From assembly GCA_937873005.1 (NCBI GenBank), contig CALMUY010000103.1, positions 1-36,475 on the forward strand: a DNA stretch of 36,475 nucleotides. Reading direction: 5' to 3'. Made by a program: the position numbers and the translations under genes. Shown here one piece after another: positions 8,062 through 18,387 of the stretch. This stretch comes from an uncultured Aeromicrobium sp. (GTDB lineage: Bacteria; Actinomycetota; Actinomycetes; Propionibacteriales; Nocardioidaceae). Under the pieces are notes generated by a model. That model had not been told where the DNA came from. It saw only the letters and a program-made list of their open reading frames with translations, and did no database searches. Position 1 is the stretch's first letter. Every line of letters starts with the position of its first letter.

Positions 8062-9169
8062 CTACCCTCTGATAACAGTGCGATAGACATGTGACGTCAT
8101 GGCAGTGGCCACGATGCACCACGCGGCAAGCGCAATCCAGAACTGAACCGATCCAACGGTGACCAAAATCGGCAATCGATCTGCTTCGCCGAGGAACGAC
8201 GAACCCACGCCGTACATCCCCAGCGGGAAAACAATGCTCCACCAGGTTGCTTCATATCGAACCGGAACGCCGTGTCGGACGTGTCGCCAGTAGCCGGCCG
8301 CGATCAACGGTGGGATGAGCCACGTCCCGAATGCCCAAAAGAACACAGAAGCACCAGCGATCAGGCCTCGAGTTGCATCCACCATCGGAGCGTCAGCCAT
8401 GTGAACAATTCGCGCACCGCCAACGACCGTAATGGCTGTGGCCCCCATGGCAACCCAGTACGGCGGTGTGAGGTCTGCAGGTTTGAGGTCAAATAGCAAC
8501 ATTCGGGCGCCCACGAAAACGCCTGCTGCAGCGTAAAGGAAGATCCCAACTGACCACGAGAAAACTGCTAAAACCGCGAGCTCTCGGCGATAATCAGCGA
8601 ACTCGACTTCCAGCGTGGCCGCGAGCACCGCAATCGACTGACTCGCCACCACCCAGATAAACCACGTTCCGTTGGCGGTTTGCATTACTGGTCGCACTGC
8701 CTGACCTAAGACAGCCGTCCACGGAATGGCGTATCCGAGAATCAGCCAAATCGCTGAGCCTGCAAGCAGCAGAGCCAAGGCCCACTTCAGATGCTCAGCG
8801 ACGGCGAGTCGACTGCCCAAGACGCAGGTAGCCGCCACCCACGTAAAGAAGCCAAATGCGCGAGCGGGGTCCTGGAAATCTTCCACGATTGCAGCGCGAT
8901 GACGAAAGAACCGAATCACATTCAAGATGATGAGAATGGCCCAGCCCGAACATGCCACCGTGGCGAGCGCCAAGGAAATGCCCACATAAACCTTGATCTA
9001 AGGCACCAATTGACACGATGCCCGAAGCCATCACCAGCGCGAAATAGCCAGGAGTCAGCCCGTGAACACTCTCGTCCATCCGACGTAGTATCGGTGTACG
9101 CAGCAGGCTGACGTGCACGTCTGTTCGTGGCATGGAAGCAAGCCTAAATGAAGGAAGGCCAATCATCAT
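8062..9169 (-). pseudogene. TehA/SLAC1-family (voltage-dependent anion channel) transporter, frameshifted
   Basis: Two overlapping minus-strand frames together encode one protein. The upstream frame (from 9169, 9133 or 9079) holds the conserved start of the family, LTPGYFALVMASGIVSIGALDQG. The downstream frame, closed by a stop just upstream at 8998-9000, continues from about 8997 with KVYVGISLALATVACSGWAILIILNVIRF and about nine further membrane segments to the end. The switch falls near 8990-9005 (bases reading GATCAAGGTTTATG) and fits one extra base, or two missing. TehA/SLAC1 proteins are roughly 10-helix membrane channels or exporters for anions, C4-dicarboxylates or tellurite-related stress; the substrate here is unknown. 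The 8062-8985 part has a GTG but lacks the first helix. Either the gene is broken or this is a sequencing indel. Confidence 0.75.
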
Positions 9170-9204
9170 GAGGCCTTACGTCGCATAACGCGCGATTCGC
9201 TGAA

Positions 9205-9519
9205 CTACTCCCCTGGCTGGGTGTCGCTCCCGAGTGACGCGACCAATTCGCCCAGCGTCATACCCAGCATGAGTGGCGCCACAGCGACAAGTGAACGCCA
9301 CCAGTGGTCCTCAAACGGGCTGCCCATTCCTTGGTAGAACGGGATTCCGGCAAGAACTCCCCCAAGGAAAAGTACGAATCGAATGAGCGCAAACGTGCCC
9401 CCACCTCGGCTCCTCGCCCGTATTAGACCGGCGGTGAGTCCGCACCCCAAAGCGACGACTCCAAAGAGCAGCCCTAAGAGCGTGATCGATCCTAAATCGA
9501 CACTGAATACAGGTTCCAT
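9205..9519 (-). CDS. Small hypothetical membrane protein
   Basis: This 104-residue protein has three predicted membrane helices: about 11-34 (ITLLGLLFGVVALGCGLTAGLI), 43-60 (FALIRFVLFLGGVLAGI) and 74-95 (SLVAVAPLMLGMTLGELVASL). A positive loop (RARSRGGG) separates the first two. I recognise no family. It lies between a tRNA-Glu terminator and the broken TehA-type transporter, on the same strand. A weak CAGG or GAGGGAG precedes the ATG. The hydrophobic pattern and closed reading frame support a real gene, but its function cannot be inferred. Confidence 0.6.
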   Translation of the reverse strand: MEPVFSVDLGSITLLGLLFGVVALGCGLTAGLIRARSRGGGTFALIRFVLFLGGVLAGIPFYQGMGSPFEDHWWRSLVAVAPLMLGMTLGELVASLGSDTQPGE

Positions 9520-9562
9520 GCCTGGAAACTCCCTCGCCGTTGCGGCCGCATCTGCGTGTTTG

Positions 9563-9600
9563 AGAAAAACGAAAACCCCTCGCGGCAGGCGAAGGGTTTT
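9563..9600 (-). terminator. Rho-independent terminator after tRNA-Glu
   Basis: Inverted arms 9572-9583 and 9589-9600 pair over 12 bases with one mismatch around a 5-base loop. On the minus strand they are followed by a T-run (complement of 9565-9569). The site lies 8 bases downstream of the tRNA-Glu 3' end, so it probably ends the tRNA transcript before the small membrane-protein gene. Confidence 0.8.
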
Positions 9601-9607
9601 GCGCTGG

Positions 9608-9680
9608 TAGCCCCGACGGGATTCGAACCCGCGTTACCGCCTTGAGAGGGCAGCGTGCTAGGCCGCTACACTACGGGGCC
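9608..9680 (-). tRNA. tRNA-Glu (anticodon CUC)
   Basis: This is a 73-nt cloverleaf on the minus strand. The 7-bp acceptor stem (9674-9680 with 9609-9615) has a G-U first pair and discriminator A. The anticodon loop reads CTCTCAA (anticodon CTC), and the T-arm contains GGTTCGAATCC. No CCA is encoded. It lies next to tRNA-Gln and downstream of gltX, the synthetase that charges it. Confidence 0.95.
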
Positions 9681-9720
9681 AGCGTTGAGACGTTATCAGA
9701 ACTAAGCCCGATTACGCTCG

Positions 9721-9792
9721 CTGGGGTACTAGGACTCGAACCTAGAATGGCGGTACCAGAAACCGCTGTGTTGCCAATTACACCATACCCCA
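9721..9792 (-). tRNA. tRNA-Gln (anticodon CUG)
   Basis: This is a 72-nt cloverleaf on the minus strand. The acceptor stem TGGGGTA (9786-9792) pairs with TACCCCA (9722-9728), with discriminator G. The anticodon stem GCGGT/ACCGC encloses TTCTGGT (anticodon CTG), and the T-arm has GGTTCGAGTCC. The U1-A72 pair is typical of tRNA-Gln. In most actinobacteria this tRNA is first mischarged with Glu by GltX and then amidated by GatCAB, which fits its place beside gltX. Confidence 0.95.
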
Positions 9793-9888
9793 GTGGGTAC
9801 CAGAGCAGCCTCAATCGAGACTCTCCAGAACCAAGGGAACACTCTACCTGACCGCCCGAGACACCACCAAAATGGGTAAAGCTAGCGA

Positions 9889-11382
9889 TTATGCAAGAAC
9901 TGCGTCGAGGCGAGCCAACGTCAAGTCCGGGCCGAGCAACTCCAAGGATTCGAATAACGGCGGCGAAATCCGGCTACCCGTAACGGCAACTCGGACAGGC
10001 CCAAAAGCCAACCGCGGCTTGAGTTCAAGCCCCTCAATGAGTGCCGTGCGTAACGCCGCCTCAATCGATGAGGTCGTCCACTCCGTTAAACCAGCAAGGG
10101 CCTCGCGAGCGGCCCGGACGACGCCGAGGCCATCCTCGGTCAGGTTTTTCGCAGCGTCTTTTTCATCGATCGCGAAGTCATCTCGAGCGAACAAGAAGCG
10201 CAGCATCGGGACTGCTTCAGCCAACAGCCCGATACGTTCTTGAACGAGTCCACTGGCTGCTGCCAGCACTTTGCGCTCGCTGTCCGCGATAGGTGTACTC
10301 ACGAGGCCTGCAAACTCAAAGAACGGGATGATTCGCGCTAGGAAATCATCAGCGCTCAGCATCCGAACGTGATCTGAGTTGATGGCTTCGCACTTCTTAA
10401 TATCGAAACGAGCCGGGTTTGGCTGCACATCAGAGATATCGAATGCCTGAACCATTTCGTCCAAGGTGAAGACATCGCGATCGGCCGAGATAGACCAGCC
10501 CAGCAGAGCAAGATAGTTGAGCAGACCTTCGGGCAAGAAACCTTGATCGCGATAACCCAGCAAGTTCGACTCGGGGTCGCGCTTGGACAGTTTCTTGTTT
10601 CCCGAACCAGTGACATACGGCAAATGTGCAAACTCCGGCGTGCGACCCGAGCCGATACCCACCTGGGCAAATGCTTCATACAGCGCAATTTGACGCGGGG
10701 TCGAACTCAACAAGTCTTCGCCCCGAAGCACATGCGTGATACCCATGAGCGCGTCGTCCGTGGGGTTGGTCAGCGTGTAGAGAGGCTGTCCGTTCGCCCG
10801 CATGATCACGAAGTCTTGAACGTCCGATGCCGGGATCTTCACCTCACCGCGCACCAGATCGTTGAACGCATAGTCCCGGACGGGCATCTTGAATCGGATG
10901 ACGGGCTTGCGGCCTTCAGCCTCAAACGCGGCCTGCTGTTCAGGGGTCAAGTCGCGATGCAAACCGTCGTATCCGCTCGGACGGCCTTCGGCGCGCGCCA
11001 ACTCGCGACGCTCTTCAAGCTCTTCGGCCGTGTCGTACGCCTTGTATGCCAAGCCCGCATCGAGCAGTCGCTCAGTCACCTCGACATAAATGTCCATGCG
11101 CTCAGATTGGCGATACGGCCCATCTGGACCACCCACCTCAACACCCTGATCCCAATCGAGACCCAACCAACGCATCACATCAACGAGCAGTTCGTAGGAC
11201 TCTTCACTATCGCGACTCGCATCAGTGTCTTCGATACGGAAAACGAAATCGCCACCGTGGTGACGCGCGAATGCCCAACTGAACAAGGCCGTGCGAGCCA
11301 TGCCGACATGCGGATTGCCCGTTGGAGAAGGGCAAAACCGGGCTACGACCTTGTCTGAAGCGAGTCGAGTCAAATCAGTCAT
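9889..11382 (-). CDS. gltX: Glutamate--tRNA ligase
   Basis: This class I synthetase charges tRNA-Glu, and probably tRNA-Gln in a non-discriminating form. The 497-residue protein has the HIGH-like motif in [10 protein letters not shown] (18-27), [15 protein letters not shown] (48-62), the [17 protein letters not shown] block (221-237), and the KMSKS-like KLSKR (264-268). The C-terminal third is the anticodon-binding region. The start codon lies inside the end of the upstream FAH-family gene (8-bp overlap), suggesting coupling. tRNA-Gln and tRNA-Glu follow within 300 bp on the same strand. Confidence 0.97.
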   Translation of the reverse strand: MTDLTRLASDKVVARFCPSPTGNPHVGMARTALFSWAFARHHGGDFVFRIEDTDASRDSEESYELLVDVMRWLGLDWDQGVEVGGPDGPYRQSERMDIYVEVTERLLDAGLAYKAYDTAEELEERRELARAEGRPSGYDGLHRDLTPEQQAAFEAEGRKPVIRFKMPVRDYAFNDLVRGEVKIPASDVQDFVIMRANGQPLYTLTNPTDDALMGITHVLRGEDLLSSTPRQIALYEAFAQVGIGSGRTPEFAHLPYVTGSGNKKLSKRDPESNLLGYRDQGFLPEGLLNYLALLGWSISADRDVFTLDEMVQAFDISDVQPNPARFDIKKCEAINSDHVRMLSADDFLARIIPFFEFAGLVSTPIADSERKVLAAASGLVQERIGLLAEAVPMLRFLFARDDFAIDEKDAAKNLTEDGLGVVRAAREALAGLTEWTTSSIEAALRTALIEGLELKPRLAFGPVRVAVTGSRISPPLFESLELLGPDLTLARLDAVLA

Positions 11383-12157
11383 CGAGAGTTACCACCGTGT
11401 TCGTGAGAGTGCCAATTCCATCGATCGAAACCGCAACCTGGTCGCCGGCGATCATCGGGCCGACGCCCGCAGGAGTTCCAGTCAAAATAACGTCGCCTGG
11501 CAGTAGCGTCATGAAACTGCTGACATAGGCAATGATTTCGGCAACCGAAAAGACCATGTCTGAAGTAATGCCGTCTTGCTTCGTCTCGCCGTTCAGTTCA
11601 GTACGAATCTGGACAGACGCCGGATCGAAGTCCGTTTCGATCCACGGCCCAAGGGGACAAAACGTGTCGAATCCTTTGGCACGAGCCCACTGGCCGTCTG
11701 CGGCCTGCAAATCACGAGCTGTGACGTCATTGGCGATCGTGTACCCATAGATCACCTTGCTCACGTCTGCTTCCGAGACGTCTTTGCAGATCCGACCGAT
11801 CACGACCGCCAATTCGCCTTCAAAATGCACATTACTCGATTGGGCTGGATAAAAGATCGGCTCGTTTGGCCCAATAACTGACGTATTGGGCTTGAGGAAA
11901 ACGAGCGGCTCACTGGGCACATCGCCACCCATCTCCGCTGCGTGGTCCGAATAATTCTTGCCAATTCCGATGACCTTGCTGCGTGGAATGACCGGTGCAA
12001 TAAGTCGCACATCGTCGAGAATGATTTTTTCGCCAGTTAGTTCTAGACCCGCGTACATAGGATCGCCCTTGAGGGGCGCAATGATCGGAGTGTCACCATC
12101 GGCACCGAGGACTCCGAAACGAGGGTCACCATCGGCCACAAAACGTGCAATACGCAT
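11375..12157 (-). CDS. Fumarylacetoacetate hydrolase (FAH) family protein
   Basis: This is a 260-residue FAH-superfamily enzyme, a cytoplasmic metal-dependent C-C hydrolase, isomerase or decarboxylase. Visible blocks are [14 protein letters not shown] (about 65-78), [18 protein letters not shown], the metal ligands in [27 protein letters not shown], and the C-terminal [17 protein letters not shown]. These match the single-domain FAHD1/2-hydroxyhepta-2,4-diene-1,7-dioate isomerase type. No aromatic catabolic genes are nearby, and a gene of this kind just upstream of gltX is common in actinobacteria. A housekeeping role such as oxaloacetate decarboxylation is possible but unproven. AGGG precedes the ATG by 9 bases. 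Confidence 0.88.
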   Translation of the reverse strand: MRIARFVADGDPRFGVLGADGDTPIIAPLKGDPMYAGLELTGEKIILDDVRLIAPVIPRSKVIGIGKNYSDHAAEMGGDVPSEPLVFLKPNTSVIGPNEPIFYPAQSSNVHFEGELAVVIGRICKDVSEADVSKVIYGYTIANDVTARDLQAADGQWARAKGFDTFCPLGPWIETDFDPASVQIRTELNGETKQDGITSDMVFSVAEIIAYVSSFMTLLPGDVILTGTPAGVGPMIAGDQVAVSIDGIGTLTNTVVTLDD

Positions 12158-12201
12158 GAGTTCAACCCTACCCAGCAGAACCCATTCGACTTACAGCACC
12201 G

Positions 12202-12936
12202 TCATGCTGAACCGAATCGCCGCTGGCGCTGAGCGTACTCTTCGATGGCGGCCCACAAGGCGCGGCGGTCAACATCTGGCCATGCGATGTCACTGAAAAC
12301 CATTTCTGCATAGGCCGCCTGCCACGGCAAGAAATTGCTCGTGCGCTGTTCACCTGATGTTCGCCACAGTAAATCGACGTCGGGCATGTCCGGTTCGTCG
12401 AGATACCGCGCAAAGGTCGCCTCGGTGATTTTGTCAGGTTTTACTTTGCCGGCAACGGCGTCGCGAGCGAGCGCGGCAGCAGCATCGGCAATCTCGGCAC
12501 GCCCGCCGTAGTTGACGCACATCGTGAGGGTGAACTTCGTATTGCGTTTGGTCAACTCTTCAGCGGCTTCGAGTTCGCGGATAACGCTGCGCCACAATCG
12601 CGGCTTGCGACCCGACCAACGGATTCTGACGCCGAGGTCGTTCATCTGATCGCGCCGACGTCGAATCACGTCACGATTGAACCCCATCAGGAATCGCACT
12701 TCTTCTGGTGAGCGCTTCCAATTCTCGGTTGAGAAGGCATAGGCGGTCACGGCCTTGACCCCGATCTGCAAAGCCCCCTCGACGACATCGAACAGTGCGG
12801 CCTCCCCCATCTTGTGGCCTTCAACGCGTGGAAGTCCACGCTCTTTCGCCCAGCGGCCGTTCCCGTCCATAATGATGGCCACGTGTCCGGGGATCAGGTC
12901 GGCAGGCAGCGCCGGTGGCTGCAAAGTTTCGGTCAT
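12202..12936 (-). CDS. uppS: Isoprenyl transferase (undecaprenyl/polyprenyl diphosphate synthase, cis type)
   Basis: UppS adds isopentenyl units in cis to make the polyprenyl diphosphate carrier for peptidoglycan and glycan precursors. The 244-residue protein begins its core with [13 protein letters not shown] (catalytic Asp about 24), then GHKMGE and [11 protein letters not shown]. It ends with the [23 protein letters not shown] substrate block and [10 protein letters not shown] chose the ATG at 12936, which overlaps the recO stop as TGATG; a TTG one codon earlier is less likely. Product chain length (decaprenyl or undecaprenyl) cannot be read reliably. Confidence 0.95.
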   Translation of the reverse strand: MTETLQPPALPADLIPGHVAIIMDGNGRWAKERGLPRVEGHKMGEAALFDVVEGALQIGVKAVTAYAFSTENWKRSPEEVRFLMGFNRDVIRRRRDQMNDLGVRIRWSGRKPRLWRSVIRELEAAEELTKRNTKFTLTMCVNYGGRAEIADAAAALARDAVAGKVKPDKITEATFARYLDEPDMPDVDLLWRTSGEQRTSNFLPWQAAYAEMVFSDIAWPDVDRRALWAAIEEYAQRQRRFGSA

Positions 12937-13664
12937 CAACGGTCCACGTGAGCTAAGGAACGCAAACTGCGCTCAAGGTGCCAAGACAAGTACGCAGCGA
13001 CAATACCGCCTGCCGACTTCCGCGTGCGTTCGTCGCTTGCTTCCACGGCGGCCCAGTCGCCAGCGAGCAACGCACCGAGCAGCGCGATTGTCGAATCTCC
13101 TGGCACCGATGCACCCGGGACTCGGCACTGGTCACACAAGATCCCGCCCGAAGCAATGTGGAAGTACCGGCAGTTTTCGTCGTTACCGCATTGTGCGCAA
13201 TGCGTGAAGTTCGGAGCGTAGCCAGCAATCGCGAGCGACCGCAATTGAAACGAGTCAAGGAGGACCGCCGGGGATTGCCGACGCTCAGCCAAGGCTGCGA
13301 GCGCACCAACGAGCAGTTGGTATTGCTGCACAGAAGGCTCTTGGGTGTCGGCCACAATCCGTTCGGCGGTTTCGAGCATGGCCGTCCCTGCCGTGTAGGC
13401 GGCATAGTCGTCGGCCATATCGCGAGTGAACGCGTTAAGTGTTTCAACTTGAGTAATGATGTCGAGCGTGCGCCCGACCGCGCATTGGAACTCGATATGC
13501 ATGAAGGGTTCAACTCGGGCCCCTAAACGCGAACTCGTTTTTCGTACACCTTTGGCCACCGTTCGAATCACGCCCCGACCGCGTGTCAGGATCGTGACAA
13601 TGCGGTCGGCTTCGCCCAGTTTTTGGGTGCGCAGCACGACGCCAACGTCACGATAGGTACTCAT
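12936..13664 (-). CDS. recO: DNA repair protein RecO
   Basis: RecO loads RecA with RecR at gaps and anneals SSB-coated single strands. The 242-residue protein starts with the OB-fold segment [32 protein letters not shown] (3-34), then a helical domain. It has a zinc site with CAQC (C156, C159) and CDQC (C177, C180). Length and order match the family. The end overlaps the start of uppS. It is divergent from the secreted protease gene across about 150 bp, which must hold both promoters; I could not assign them with confidence. Confidence 0.95.
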   Translation of the reverse strand: MSTYRDVGVVLRTQKLGEADRIVTILTRGRGVIRTVAKGVRKTSSRLGARVEPFMHIEFQCAVGRTLDIITQVETLNAFTRDMADDYAAYTAGTAMLETAERIVADTQEPSVQQYQLLVGALAALAERRQSPAVLLDSFQLRSLAIAGYAPNFTHCAQCGNDENCRYFHIASGGILCDQCRVPGASVPGDSTIALLGALLAGDWAAVEASDERTRKSAGGIVAAYLSWHLERSLRSLAHVDR

Positions 13665-13815
13665 TCCCCCATTGTGCCTTGCGCTTCATGAATCGCGGGT
13701 CGACTGGCCTCTCGCATCTTGGGGGTTTTTACGGCAGACTTGAACCCGATCCGGCAGATCATCGCCTCGGTGCGCCCTGCCTTAAGCCCATCGCATGCCA
13801 GCCAGGAGTGCAGTT

Positions 13816-15888
13816 GTGAATATTCTTCGACCTCTCGGGGTACTCGCTACGAGTTCGTTCCTCGCACTCGCGGCGTTCCATCCCTCCTATGCCGAGCCTG
13901 CCCTAGTTGATCCTCCAGAAGCGGGAATCGAAGCCGTCACCGAACCGGTGTCTGGCACCGAAGCGATTGATCTCCTCGGTTCAGATCTTCGACACGTGGC
14001 CAAAGACAACGACCTCTCGACGGCCGAGTTAAGCACCATGCTTCGTCAGGACGACGGCCTAGCCGTGCTGCCACATGGCCGACTCGTCGCACAACGGCCT
14101 GCTACGCCAGTTCAGAGTCTTGGCTCAGCAGTTAATTGGGACTGGAACGTTCCAGATGGTGACGCGTTCAATTTGAGCAGTAAGCCGGGCGCAGCAATAA
14201 CGATTTATCTGGATTTCGATGGCTGGGCCGGGTCTACGAGCAATGCATGGGTTAAGTACTTCGATGCCCCAACGCTCGTATCCGGCTTCAACCGCGAGGG
14301 TGGTGCCAGCTTCAGTTCAAACGAACTGCGAGAGATCAAGTGGATTTGGGCACAAGTCGCTGAAGACTTTTCGCCGTTTGATGTCAACGTCACGACCAAA
14401 ACACCGAGCAACTTCCGTCAGACAATGGAGCGCGCGAACGCCGCAGACAAGGTCTTCGGATCGCACGTCGTGGTGTCGTCCCAGGCAGGACTTTCAGAAG
14501 ATCTCTGTAGTGGAGCGTGCGCAGGTATCGCCATTATTGGCTCGTTCACGCACTACGCCGGCGCCAAAATGGGCTCCTTTGTCGATACGACTGCCGGCTA
14601 CGACTATCAGCCGGCGTGGGTATTCACAGAATGGACGGGAGGCAGCGCGGCCTACACTGCCGACACCGTTTCTCACGAGGCCGGCCACAATCTCGGCCTC
14701 TTACATTCAACAGAGAAATCCAACCCCCATGGTTATTACGCCGGCCACAACAACTGGTCCCCGATTATGGGTTCGTCCAACCAAGGCACGCACCGCCCGC
14801 TCTCCCAGTGGTCAAACGGAAGTTTCCCCAACGCGCTACAAAAGCAAGACCAGATCGCGACGATCTTGAAAAATGGCTTCGGTTACCGCACGGACGAAGC
14901 GGGCGCCGACATCGCGAACGCGAAAAAGGTGCGAGAGGGAGTTGTGACTGCTTGGAACGATGGCGACACCGTCTTGCTCGGACAATGTTCAAGCGCAACG
15001 AACGTGACTGTCGAAACGGCAACAATGGCCAACCTCGGCTTGCGAGCGCAATTGCTGGATCCTTCAGGCAACGTAGTCTCGACAGTGAGCGGCGTCGATA
15101 CCTCATCCGTCTCAACAGGGTTGAGCGGTATCGGCTTCCCGAGTTTCGACCGCAAGCCGGGAAACACCAACGCCATCTTCACAGTTCCGGCCGGGACCCC
15201 GTACTATCTGCGAATCTACGGCGCCAGTTCTGCCCCTAATGGCTACACTGCATACGGCAGCGTCGGTCAATGGCGACTCACGTCACCATGCGATTCGGGT
15301 TCTGGTGTCACCGCAGGTGCCCCCAGCCAGGTCGTCGCGGCACCGCTCAATCAGTCGATGAAACTCTCATGGCAATACCCGACAACGGGCCGTATCCAAG
15401 ATGTGACGGGATGGCGGGTGTTGGACAACAGCAACAACGTCGTCGCCACCCTTCCGCTCGCGACTATGTCCCACACGGTCACCGGGCTAACCAACGGCAC
15501 CGAATACACCTACAAGGTTCAAGCGCTCAGTGGCGCGACTGCATCGGTTGCATCCAGCGCGAGTACCACGCCACGCACCGTGCCGTCGGCTGCGCGTATC
15601 ACGAAAGCCGCAAGCGGCAAGAAGGGTGGATCGGTCACAGCGAAGGTTTGGTGGAGCGGCTCAGCACTCGACAATGGCGCTCCTGTGACCCGGTATGTCG
15701 TGTTTGCTTACCGCTACAAGGGTTCGAAAGTTGTCCAAGTTCGAAACTCACCATGGTTGCCCGCATCGAGCAGATACTACGAAATGAAGTTGCCGAAAAA
15801 GGGCACCTACCGCTTCGTAGTCAAGTCCTCGAACGCAGCCGGGCTCAGCCCTATGAGCAATATTTCGGGCAAGGTGAAAGGTCGCTAG
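13816..15888 (+). CDS. Secreted zinc metalloprotease (metzincin-like) with C-terminal fibronectin type III domains
   Basis: This 690-residue protein is predicted to be exported. I chose the GTG at 13816 because AGGAG lies 7 bases upstream; the in-frame ATG at 13795 lacks a ribosome binding site. A signal peptide (about 1-26, ending PSYA) is followed by a propeptide-like region. The catalytic domain has the zinc motif HEAGHNLGLLH (287-297, HExxHxxGxxH) and a Met-turn candidate PIMGSS (about 316-321), which define a metzincin/reprolysin-like peptidase. A beta-rich region around 380-495 may be a PPC-like domain. Two fibronectin type III-like repeats (about 500-595 and 595-690) follow. No LPXTG or membrane anchor is seen, so it is probably released or bound non-covalently. 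The substrate is unknown. Confidence 0.85.
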   Translation: MNILRPLGVLATSSFLALAAFHPSYAEPALVDPPEAGIEAVTEPVSGTEAIDLLGSDLRHVAKDNDLSTAELSTMLRQDDGLAVLPHGRLVAQRPATPVQSLGSAVNWDWNVPDGDAFNLSSKPGAAITIYLDFDGWAGSTSNAWVKYFDAPTLVSGFNREGGASFSSNELREIKWIWAQVAEDFSPFDVNVTTKTPSNFRQTMERANAADKVFGSHVVVSSQAGLSEDLCSGACAGIAIIGSFTHYAGAKMGSFVDTTAGYDYQPAWVFTEWTGGSAAYTADTVSHEAGHNLGLLHSTEKSNPHGYYAGHNNWSPIMGSSNQGTHRPLSQWSNGSFPNALQKQDQIATILKNGFGYRTDEAGADIANAKKVREGVVTAWNDGDTVLLGQCSSATNVTVETATMANLGLRAQLLDPSGNVVSTVSGVDTSSVSTGLSGIGFPSFDRKPGNTNAIFTVPAGTPYYLRIYGASSAPNGYTAYGSVGQWRLTSPCDSGSGVTAGAPSQVVAAPLNQSMKLSWQYPTTGRIQDVTGWRVLDNSNNVVATLPLATMSHTVTGLTNGTEYTYKVQALSGATASVASSASTTPRTVPSAARITKAASGKKGGSVTAKVWWSGSALDNGAPVTRYVVFAYRYKGSKVVQVRNSPWLPASSRYYEMKLPKKGTYRFVVKSSNAAGLSPMSNISGKVKGR

Positions 15889-15910
15889 TACACATTTCAC
15901 ACTCGGAATA

Positions 15911-15950
15911 AAGGTTGAGGGGCGCTGAATATTCAGCGCCCCTCAACCTT
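15911..15950. terminator. 40-bp perfect palindrome, likely bidirectional terminator
   Basis: The two 20-base arms (15911-15930 and 15931-15950) are exact reverse complements without a spacer, GC-rich in the middle and ending AAGG/CCTT. The site lies between the convergent protease (+) and leuA (-) genes, 23 and 49 bases from their stops. Neither side has a true T-run, so it resembles the tail-less (I-shaped) terminators proposed for actinobacteria. Confidence 0.7.
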
Positions 15951-15998
15951 GCGTGTGCTCGCAAACGCACATTTCACGGGCCGGTTTGGCCCGCTATT

Positions 15999-17801
<1,803 letters not shown>

Positions 17802-17820
<19 letters not shown>

Positions 17821-17849
17821 CGACCAAGGAGAAGTCCTTTGTTCCGCAT
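17802..17849 (-). CDS. leuL: leuA leader peptide (15 aa, three consecutive Leu codons)
   Basis: A minus-strand ATG opens the frame MRNKGLLLGRRVEVR and closes with TAG. The codons CTT-CTC-CTT at 17826-17834 are three successive leucines that end 5 bases before the hairpin stem begins. A ribosome starved of Leu-tRNA would therefore stall next to the stem. No strong ribosome binding site precedes the ATG. The leader is 69 bases from the leuA start. Size, codon content and hairpin position are all what an amino-acid attenuator requires. Confidence 0.7.
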
Positions 17850-17854
17850 AATAA

Positions 17855-17873
17855 GTTCAGCATAGCACTGAAC
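17855..17873 (-). promoter_or_regulatory. Inverted repeat upstream of the leuA leader, possible operator
   Basis: GTTCAG and CTGAAC arms flank a 7-base spacer (TGCTATG in the leuA direction), 5 bases before the leader peptide ATG. The spacer contains a -10-like TGCTAT/TATGCT, so a bound protein could block the leuA promoter. It does not match the palindrome at leuC. The function is inferred from position only. Confidence 0.35.
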
Positions 17874-17912
17874 GGTTGTGTTCCCTATGCGCTACAGAGT
17901 TAGGTTAGGCAC

Positions 17913-18362
17913 ATGGCTACCTTGCTGATCGTGCACCAGTCGCCCACCCCCAAACTCGCGGCGATCGCGTCCGCGGTGGTCTCAGGTGCCACAGACGATG
18001 CCATCGAGGGTGTCGACGTGCGTGTCGTGTCTGCGCTCGATGCAACCGTGGAGGACGTCTTGAACGCTGACGCGTACCTGCTTGGCACGGCCGCACACTT
18101 CGGCTATATCAGCGGTGCACTCAAACACTTCTTTGACACGACATACAACGATGTTCGCGAAGCTACCCACAAACGGCCCTTTTCGTATTGGATCCACGGC
18201 GGCTACGACACGACTGGAGCAGAGCGCGCCATGGAGTCAATCACGACCGGATTGGGTTGGCGTCTCGCGTGTGATCCACTCGTGTTCATTGGTGAGTTCA
18301 CCCCTGAGCACGAGGCAGCAGCCGTAGAACTGGGCGGCACGCTCTCGGCACTCATCAGCTAG
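17913..18362 (+). CDS. Flavodoxin-fold / NAD(P)H-dependent oxidoreductase-like protein
   Basis: This is a 149-residue cytoplasmic protein of the flavodoxin-like superfamily. The N-terminus LLIVHQSPTPKLAAIASAVVSG matches the first strand and phosphate-binding loop for FMN. LLGTAAHFGYISGALKHFFDTTY (about 56-78) is the second FMN loop typical of NADPH-dependent FMN reductase and WrbA-like proteins. WIHGGYDTTGAERAMESI carries a third conserved block. The partner and substrate are unknown. It is divergent from leuA across about 60 bp and convergent with era. The bases 17900-17910 (TTAGGTTAGGC) resemble the left half of a DtxR iron box directly before the ATG; the right half is absent. Confidence 0.8.
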   Translation: MATLLIVHQSPTPKLAAIASAVVSGATDDAIEGVDVRVVSALDATVEDVLNADAYLLGTAAHFGYISGALKHFFDTTYNDVREATHKRPFSYWIHGGYDTTGAERAMESITTGLGWRLACDPLVFIGEFTPEHEAAAVELGGTLSALIS

Positions 18363-18387
18363 CACGTCAACGCCTCGGAACCTTTCG

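Noticed and set aside
10543..11358. Plus-strand open frame of 271 codons opposite gltX
   Set aside because: Antisense shadow of gltX with no family resemblance.
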